Origin: JBDGRJ01 sp042218115 | Lineage (GTDB): Bacteria; Patescibacteriota; Patescibacteriia; Magasanikbacterales; UBA922 | Direction of reading: 5' to 3' | DNA length: 10,718 nt | NCBI GenBank assembly: GCA_042218115.1 | Contig: JBDGRJ010000043.1 | Span: 1 to 10,718 of the forward strand | Shown: positions 6,437 through 10,718 of the stretch, one piece after another | Layout: each line of letters opens with the position of its first letter | Position numbering within the stretch: the stretch's first letter is position 1 | Position numbers and translations under genes: made by a program | The notes under the pieces: generated by a model | Databases searched by the model: none | What the model saw: only the letters and a program-made list of their open reading frames with translations | Told to the model about the DNA's origin: nothing

Positions 6437-7639
6437 ATGTCAGTAAAAACAGACCCGCGCAAGATTGAAGAAGTGCTAACTCGTGGTGTTTCGGAGATAT
6501 ATCCAAGTGAAGATTTTCTGCGAGACAAGCTTGAGTCCGGTGAGCAAATATCTCTTTATTTAGGTCTAGANNNNNNNNNNCCCACCGCCGATAGCTTACA
6601 TATAGGTCATGGAGCTCAGCTGCTAAAGCTGAGACAATTTCAGCAGTTGGGGCATAAGGTAATCTTTTTGATCGGAGATTTTACGGGTATGGTGGGGGAT
6701 CCGACCGATAAAGAGACAGCCAGAGACAAACAAACTAGAGCAGAGGTGCTTGAGCAGTGTAAACAATACAAAGAGCAGGCCTCACAGATACTTGATTTTG
6801 AGGGGGATAACCCGGTGGAACTTAGATATAACAGTGACTGGCTGGGCGATATGAATTTTGCTGATGTTATTGATCTTGCCAGTAATTTCACAGTACAGAA
6901 AATGCTGGAGCGGGATATGTTTGAGAGAAGAATGGATAATGAAAAACCGATTTTTGTACATGAGTTTATGTACCCGATGATGCAGGCCTATGATTGTGTA
7001 GCTATGGATGTCGACGGTGAGATCGGCGGCACCGACCAAACCTTTAATATGCTTGCTGGCAGAGACTTGATGAAAAAAATAAAAGATAAAGAAAAGTTCG
7101 TCCTCTCTACCAAGCTGCTAGCCCCCAAAGGAGAAGAGAAGATGAGTATGTCTGAGGGGCAGACGATAGATTTTACTGACTCAGCCGAAGATATGTACGG
7201 AAAAGTAATGCGGTGGCCCGATGAGATGATATTAAACGGGTTTGAGCTGGTGACAAGCGTCGGTCTTCGGGAGCTGGAAGATTTAAAAGATCAGATGGAA
7301 AAAGTAGATAATCCGATGCCGATCAAAAAGAGGCTTGCTTATGAGGTAACAAATACTTTCCTAGGAGAAGATGCAGCTGAAAAAGGACAAAGTCATTTTG
7401 AGAGAGTAATTCAAGGTGGAGGAGAACCTGATCAGGTTGATGAGCTGGAGCCTAGCTCATATGATATTATTACTGTTTTATCTGAGTCGGAGTTTGTAGC
7501 CAGTAAGACGGAGGCTAGGAATTTAGTAGATCAAGGTGCTGTACAGGTGGAGGGCGATACTGTGAGTGACTATAATCTTGAAGTGAACCCCGGTCAGAAG
7601 GTCCAGAAAGGTAAGCGTTTTTATCTCGAAGTTAAATAA
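6437..7639 (+). CDS. tyrS: Tyrosine--tRNA ligase (contains a 10-N assembly gap)
   Basis: Class Ic synthetase that activates tyrosine and charges tRNA-Tyr. The Rossmann core has 'PTADSLHIGH' (HIGH-type motif at residues 55-58 as counted), 'FLIGDFTGMVGDPTDK', the tyrosine-site region 'YPMMQAYD', 'GEIGGTDQTFN', and a KMSKS motif reading KMSMS (235-239). A C-terminal S4 RNA-binding domain covers about 340-400, with ASKTEARNLVDQGAVQVEG as its core. The product is 400 residues, normal for the family. Ten Ns (6571-6580) fall just before HIGH. Relatives read 'GLDPTA' or similar there, so the four unknown residues 45-48 probably stand for a single Asp and the true length is near 397. The gene starts one base after the valS stop and ends one base before argS, so translation is probably coupled. 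The Met for Lys in KMSKS removes the second lysine of the motif. Confidence 0.97.
   Translation: MSVKTDPRKIEEVLTRGVSEIYPSEDFLRDKLESGEQISLYLGLXXXXPTADSLHIGHGAQLLKLRQFQQLGHKVIFLIGDFTGMVGDPTDKETARDKQTRAEVLEQCKQYKEQASQILDFEGDNPVELRYNSDWLGDMNFADVIDLASNFTVQKMLERDMFERRMDNEKPIFVHEFMYPMMQAYDCVAMDVDGEIGGTDQTFNMLAGRDLMKKIKDKEKFVLSTKLLAPKGEEKMSMSEGQTIDFTDSAEDMYGKVMRWPDEMILNGFELVTSVGLRELEDLKDQMEKVDNPMPIKKRLAYEVTNTFLGEDAAEKGQSHFERVIQGGGEPDQVDELEPSSYDIITVLSESEFVASKTEARNLVDQGAVQVEGDTVSDYNLEVNPGQKVQKGKRFYLEVK
6571..6580. other. Assembly gap of ten Ns inside tyrS
   Basis: The bases before the gap end in 'ggtctaga' and those after start 'cccaccgcc'. Read in frame this is Gly-Leu-(GA?)-...-Pro-Thr-Ala. The family consensus has one residue, usually Asp, between Gly-Leu/Ile/Phe and Pro-Thr, so the real missing sequence is probably one base (GAT or GAC). 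Ten Ns keep the frame because 10 and 1 leave the same remainder on division by three. The run is a placeholder, not biology. Confidence 0.9.
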
Positions 7640-7640
7640 G

Positions 7641-9344
7641 ATGATTAAACAGATTAAGCAAGAAGTAAAAAAAATTTTAAGTGGTTCAGGAGTTGATATA
7701 GAGATAAAGCTGGAGTTTCCTCCGGGGCCCGACAAGGGTGATCTAGCTTTCCCTTGCTTTGAGTATGCCCAAAAACATGGGGAGAACCCGGCTGAGGTGG
7801 CAAAACAGCTTGCAGAGCTGGCCGATGGCTACCATGGAGTCGGAATGTTTGAAGATGTCGAGGCAGTGGGGCCGTATGTTAATTTCTTTTTAAATATTTC
7901 AGATGTGACCGATGATTTGATCCCTATGGTGTTGGATTTGAAAGAGGGTTATGGTTTTGAGCAGGTAGAGGAAACTAAGCATATATTGTTGGAATATCCA
8001 TCACCGAATACTCATAAGCGCTTTCATGTAGGGCATCTAAGAAATGTTTGTATCGGCAATGCGATGAGAGAACTTTATGAAAAAACCGGCCATAAGGTGC
8101 ATGCTGTAAATTATGTAAATGATTTTGGGGTTCATGTAGCAAAGAGTTTGTGGGGTATAATAAATCTGCATGATGGTGAAATTCCCGATGATAATCTACA
8201 GGAGTGGCTAGGCGAGGTGTACAAACAAGCCAGCAGTCAGATAGAAGAAGATGAAGCTAAAAAGCAAGAAGTAGAAGAAATATTACAAAAGCTGACTAAC
8301 AAAGACGAAGAAATTTATGATCTGTTTGAGCAGACTCGTGATGCCAGCTTAGAGGTTTATTCCGATATCTTTCAGGAGCTAGGAGTAGAACATGAGCGGA
8401 CTTACTTTGAAAGTAATATTCGAGATCGCGGACAAAAGATAGTAGATGAGCTCCTAGAGAAAGATATAGCTCAAGAAGGTGAAGGAGGTGCTATCATAGT
8501 TGATCTCGAGGATTATGGCTTAAAAACAGCTCTGCTTAGAAAAAGCAACGGAGAAGGTTTGTATCTCACCAGTGACCTAGCTTTAGCTGAGAAGAAGCAT
8601 AATGATTACCCGAAGGTGGATAGAAGTATATATATCACCGGAAACGAGCAGGAGTTTCACTTTCGACAGTTATTTAAGATACTTGAGCTTTATGGTTTTA
8701 GCGAGGAGCAGTCACATATCGGGTATGGATTGGTTAATCTACCGGAAGGAAAGATGTCTTCTCGTGAGGGAAATGTAGTCCTGTTTGCAGAGCTAAAAGA
8801 GAAGCTATTTCAAAAGCTAAAACAAGAAACTAAAAATCGGCACGAAGATTGGAGTAAAGAGAGGGTAGAACGAAAAGCCGAGAAGATGACTACAGCGGTA
8901 GCTAAGTTTGAGCTGCAAAAGCATGAGGCGCAAAAAAACGTTACCTTTGATTTAGAGCAGGCTACAAACTTTGAAGGCTATAGCGCCCCCTACGTGTTGT
9001 ATGTAGTTGCTAGGATTAACAGCTTGGAAGAGAAAGCAGATGTTGATTTAGAAGAAATAAATTATGAGTTGTTTACTAAACCGGAAGAGAGAAGACTTAT
9101 TATGAAGGTAGCCAAATTCGAGTCTATAATAGATAGGTCTTTGGGCGACTACAATACATCGGATATTACCCGTTATTGCTTTGATTTAGCTCAAGAGTTT
9201 AATAATTACTATGCTAATCACAGCATTATAAATGAAAATAATGAAGAGCTCACTACTGCACGTTTAGCTTTAGCGATCGTGGTCAGACAGACATTGAAAA
9301 ATGCATTGAGTGTACTTACTATTGACACTCTCGAGGAGATGTAA
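7641..9344 (+). CDS. argS: Arginine--tRNA ligase
   Basis: Class I synthetase that charges tRNA-Arg and normally needs the tRNA to activate arginine. The N-terminal Arg-tRNA-synthetase N domain (about 1-90) includes 'PPGPDKGDLAFPCF' and 'GPYVNFFLN'. The catalytic domain shows the HIGH-type signature 'SPNTHKRFHVGHLRN' (HVGH at 129-132), VNDFGVHV, 'LYLTSDLALAEKK', ITGNEQEFHFRQLF and the KMSKS equivalent KMSSREG (371-377). The C-terminal DALR anticodon-binding domain starts near SAPYVLYVVARI (about 447) and ends '...TLEEM' like relatives. The length of 567 residues is typical. The gene is the last of the valS-tyrS-argS run, with a 1-nt spacer to tyrS and no Shine-Dalgarno, and a 62-nt gap follows. 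All key motifs look intact. Confidence 0.97.
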   Translation: MIKQIKQEVKKILSGSGVDIEIKLEFPPGPDKGDLAFPCFEYAQKHGENPAEVAKQLAELADGYHGVGMFEDVEAVGPYVNFFLNISDVTDDLIPMVLDLKEGYGFEQVEETKHILLEYPSPNTHKRFHVGHLRNVCIGNAMRELYEKTGHKVHAVNYVNDFGVHVAKSLWGIINLHDGEIPDDNLQEWLGEVYKQASSQIEEDEAKKQEVEEILQKLTNKDEEIYDLFEQTRDASLEVYSDIFQELGVEHERTYFESNIRDRGQKIVDELLEKDIAQEGEGGAIIVDLEDYGLKTALLRKSNGEGLYLTSDLALAEKKHNDYPKVDRSIYITGNEQEFHFRQLFKILELYGFSEEQSHIGYGLVNLPEGKMSSREGNVVLFAELKEKLFQKLKQETKNRHEDWSKERVERKAEKMTTAVAKFELQKHEAQKNVTFDLEQATNFEGYSAPYVLYVVARINSLEEKADVDLEEINYELFTKPEERRLIMKVAKFESIIDRSLGDYNTSDITRYCFDLAQEFNNYYANHSIINENNEELTTARLALAIVVRQTLKNALSVLTIDTLEEM

Positions 9345-9346
9345 AT

Positions 9347-9374
9347 TTATTATTTCACTTATTTTCGTTATAAT
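9347..9374 (+). promoter_or_regulatory. Candidate promoter for the bactofilin / DAGK-like pair
   Basis: A perfect TATAAT (9369-9374) sits 32 nt upstream of the bactofilin ATG in the 62-nt gap after argS. The best -35 at proper spacing is TTATTA (9347-9352, 16-nt spacer), which is weak. A TTGACA at 9322-9327, inside the end of argS, is too far upstream to pair with it. The leader would be about 25 nt. I see no terminator hairpin between argS and this site, so read-through from argS is also possible. Confidence 0.45.
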
Positions 9375-9406
9375 AAAAACTAACACTTAACTCATAATAT
9401 TTTTCC

Positions 9407-9880
9407 ATGATTAAAAAACCAGATCCCAATATAGCTATTGATGAGGACGAAAAATTAGAGGACAGAGAACCATCCAATGATATGGAGACCGTGGTCGGCC
9501 CCTCCGTACATGTCCAGGGTGAGTTCAAATCCAAAGGGAATATCGTTGTGAAGGGTATAGTGTCCGGAGATGTAGAAACTAAGCAGAACTTGACTGTGGA
9601 GTCTGATGCAGAGGTAGAGGCCGATGTCAGAGCTGCTGAAGCTACTGTATCCGGCAAAGTGGACGGCAGTGTTACCGTATCCGGTAAGCTGGATGTTACT
9701 GAAACAGCCGACATAGATGGAGACATAGAGTGCGAGACTCTCAGAGTAGCACCGGGAGCTGTAATACAAGGTAATATCTCTATGTCTGAAGGTTCTTCCC
9801 GAAAAGGCTATCGAAAACAAAATAAAAGCAGCTCAGAAGACTCCGACTCCAAGCAAACAGACGAAGAGAGCGAAGACTAG
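9407..9880 (+). CDS. Bactofilin family protein (polymer-forming, DUF583)
   Basis: Bactofilins form nucleotide-independent filaments from a right-handed beta-helix and serve as cytoskeletal or envelope scaffolds. This 157-residue protein has the usual plan: a short charged N-terminal tail (1-28), a beta-helix core (about 29-128), and a flexible tail. The core opens with VVGPSVHVQGEFKSKGNIVVKG (residues 29-50, family hallmark) and continues with short turns of alternating hydrophobic residues such as GIVSGDVETKQNLTV, ATVSGKVDGSVTV and GDIECETLRVAPGAVI. The C-terminal 29 residues are rich in Ser, Asp, Glu and Lys and look disordered. It has no signal peptide or membrane segment, so it should be cytoplasmic or peripherally membrane-bound. 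The ATG is the only start that gives a normal N-terminal tail. It is followed after 19 nt by a DAGK-like gene, probably in the same transcript. I cannot assign a specific cellular role. Confidence 0.92.
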   Translation: MIKKPDPNIAIDEDEKLEDREPSNDMETVVGPSVHVQGEFKSKGNIVVKGIVSGDVETKQNLTVESDAEVEADVRAAEATVSGKVDGSVTVSGKLDVTETADIDGDIECETLRVAPGAVIQGNISMSEGSSRKGYRKQNKSSSEDSDSKQTDEESED

Positions 9881-9899
9881 ACACTAGTAGTTTTTTGCA

Positions 9900-10661
9900 A
9901 TGTATGTGTATCTCTATGACAATTTTCTTGATAAAAGAAAATATGACTCCACAATAAAGGAGATGGAAAATAGACTGACAGACTTTGGTATAGCCGGGAA
10001 GATAATTCGGCTTAAAAATTTCACTAACCCGGATGCAGTAATAAAGGAGGAGGTACGAAGAGGGGCGGAGACGATAGTAATAGTAGGTAATGATAACACC
10101 TTCGGAAAAGTATTATCAAAAGGCGCCCCGAGTGATGTGCTTTTTGGTTTTTTGCCCATAGGGAAAAATAACTCAATAGCAGAAGTTTTGGGTATACCCA
10201 AAGGAGTAGAAGCTTGTGAAACTTTGTCGAGAAGGCGCAAGATGAAGCTGGATGTCGGCTGGTTCAACAATCAGTATTTTATCAATCAGTTGCATATCCC
10301 TCCGGCAGAGATAGATGTAGAGTACGACGAGCAGTTTACGGTCTCCCCCACTAAGGGCAAGATTGAGTTGGCAATTTGCAATCTCCAGCCCTTTTATTGG
10401 GATGATGACCAACAGAAAGTAGATGTACACCCCCAAGATGGAAAGCTAGAAGCATTTCTGCGTCCAGTAGAGAAAAAAGGCTGGTTCGGTTCTTATGAGT
10501 ATGAAGACGTCAGTGTATTTCCCTTTGAAGAGATGGTGGTAAGAGGTGATGATCCATTTAAGGTAGTAGCTGATGGTAAGGAGTCTAAGGAGGTGGAGGT
10601 AAAGATAAGATTGGCCAAAAATCGGATCGATATGGTCGTGGGTAAAGACCGTGAGTTTTGA
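9900..10661 (+). CDS. Diacylglycerol kinase-like (DAGK/YegS fold) protein with altered nucleotide-binding motifs
   Basis: Active relatives phosphorylate diacylglycerol or related lipids with ATP at the membrane. The 253-residue sequence follows the N-terminal DAGK plan: AETIVIVGNDNT (56-67) for 'xxVVGGDGT', LPIGKNNSIAEVLGIP (85-100) for LPxGTGNDfAxxLGIP, and KLDVGWFNNQYFIN (116-129) for the 'DLGxVNGRYFxN' strand. The remainder looks like the C-terminal lipid-binding sandwich, ending near VVADGKE (222-228), where active members usually have DGE. Important substitutions are GGDGT to GNDNT and GTGND to GKNNS. The fold assignment is good, the kinase activity doubtful; altered motifs may be a lineage trait, since CPR proteins annotated this way often diverge here. 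The protein is shorter than typical members (about 290-310). It lies downstream of bactofilin and ends three bases before a tRNA gene. There is no Shine-Dalgarno and no membrane segment. Confidence 0.75.
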   Translation: MYVYLYDNFLDKRKYDSTIKEMENRLTDFGIAGKIIRLKNFTNPDAVIKEEVRRGAETIVIVGNDNTFGKVLSKGAPSDVLFGFLPIGKNNSIAEVLGIPKGVEACETLSRRRKMKLDVGWFNNQYFINQLHIPPAEIDVEYDEQFTVSPTKGKIELAICNLQPFYWDDDQQKVDVHPQDGKLEAFLRPVEKKGWFGSYEYEDVSVFPFEEMVVRGDDPFKVVADGKESKEVEVKIRLAKNRIDMVVGKDREF

Positions 10662-10664
10662 TTA

Positions 10665-10718
10665 GCTCAGGTGGCGGAATTGGCAGACGCGCAGCGTTGA
10701 GGGCGCTGTGGGAGTTTT
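10665..10718 (+). tRNA. tRNA-Leu (anticodon GAG), 3' part outside window
   Basis: Acceptor 5' strand GCTCAGG (10665-10671), T8-G9, then 'GCGGAATTGGCAGAC' typical of a leucine tRNA D-arm. The anticodon stem CAGCG (10692-10696) pairs perfectly with CGCTG (10704-10708) around the 7-base loop TTGAGGG, giving anticodon GAG (10699-10701), which reads CUU and CUC. The long variable arm, T-arm and 3' acceptor strand lie beyond the edge, so the acceptor pairing cannot be checked. The gene begins three bases after the stop of the DAGK-like gene. Confidence 0.93.

Noticed and set aside
9500..9780. Short repeats such as 'gtatccgg(c/t)aa' in the bactofilin gene.
   Set aside because: They code the repeating beta-helix turns of the bactofilin core and are not an independent DNA repeat or CRISPR array.
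9355..9820. Minus-strand open frames of about 120 codons opposite the bactofilin gene.
   Set aside because: Ser/Thr/Val-rich translation is the expected shadow of the repetitive bactofilin beta-helix; no start context or family match.
9876..9896. Possible terminator: ACTAG, loop ACA, CTAGT, then six Ts, overlapping the bactofilin stop.
   Set aside because: The stem is only 5 bp with two GC pairs, has a 3-base loop, and the T-run starts two bases after it. It is too weak to call, and the next gene begins right after it.

Overview
The window looks like a core chromosomal segment of a bacterium, most likely from the Patescibacteria / Candidate Phyla Radiation. That placement rests on recognised protein style and is moderately secure at best: a ValRS with the CPR-like lead-in to its 'DPDTLDTWFSSGLW' motif, a DHH-family protein with a degraded first motif, a divergent DAGK-like protein, compact spacing and no Shine-Dalgarno sequence at any start. 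GC is about 40% by eye. Six genes end in TAA, one in TAG and one in TGA. The TGA gene is followed three bases later by a tRNA, so TGA is a real stop and there is no sign of the Gly-TGA code of Gracilibacteria/Absconditabacteria.

Layout. Bases 2-1957 (+): the C-terminal part of a normal cofactor-independent phosphoglycerate mutase (gpmI), then after 3 nt a full-length second iPGM-fold protein that has lost most metal and substrate ligands. Bases 1941-3089 (-): a DHH/DHHA1 phosphoesterase-family protein, overlapping the previous gene tail to tail by 17 nt and also lacking most family catalytic residues. Bases 3090-3258: a divergent promoter region with a good promoter for the DHH gene and a weaker candidate for valS. 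Bases 3259-9344 (+): valS-tyrS-argS with 1-nt spacers, a clear three-gene operon of class I aminoacyl-tRNA synthetases. Bases 9407-10661 (+): a bactofilin and a diacylglycerol-kinase-like protein. From 10665 to the window edge: the 5' part of tRNA-Leu(GAG).

How the genes relate. Most of the window is translation machinery: three synthetases and a leucine tRNA. gpmI is lower glycolysis. Bactofilin suggests a cytoskeletal or envelope role, and the DAGK-like gene downstream would suggest membrane lipid work if it were active, but its nucleotide-binding motifs are altered.

The most unusual points are the tandem iPGM pseudoenzyme next to its apparently active paralog, and an ASCH/PUA-like domain apparently inserted in the catalytic half of ValRS where many relatives carry a zinc-ribbon-like segment. 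Three of the eight protein genes (iPGM-like, DHH, DAGK-like) keep their fold signatures but not the usual active-site residues. No mobile element, CRISPR array or phage gene is visible, and no gene-free stretch exceeds 300 bases.
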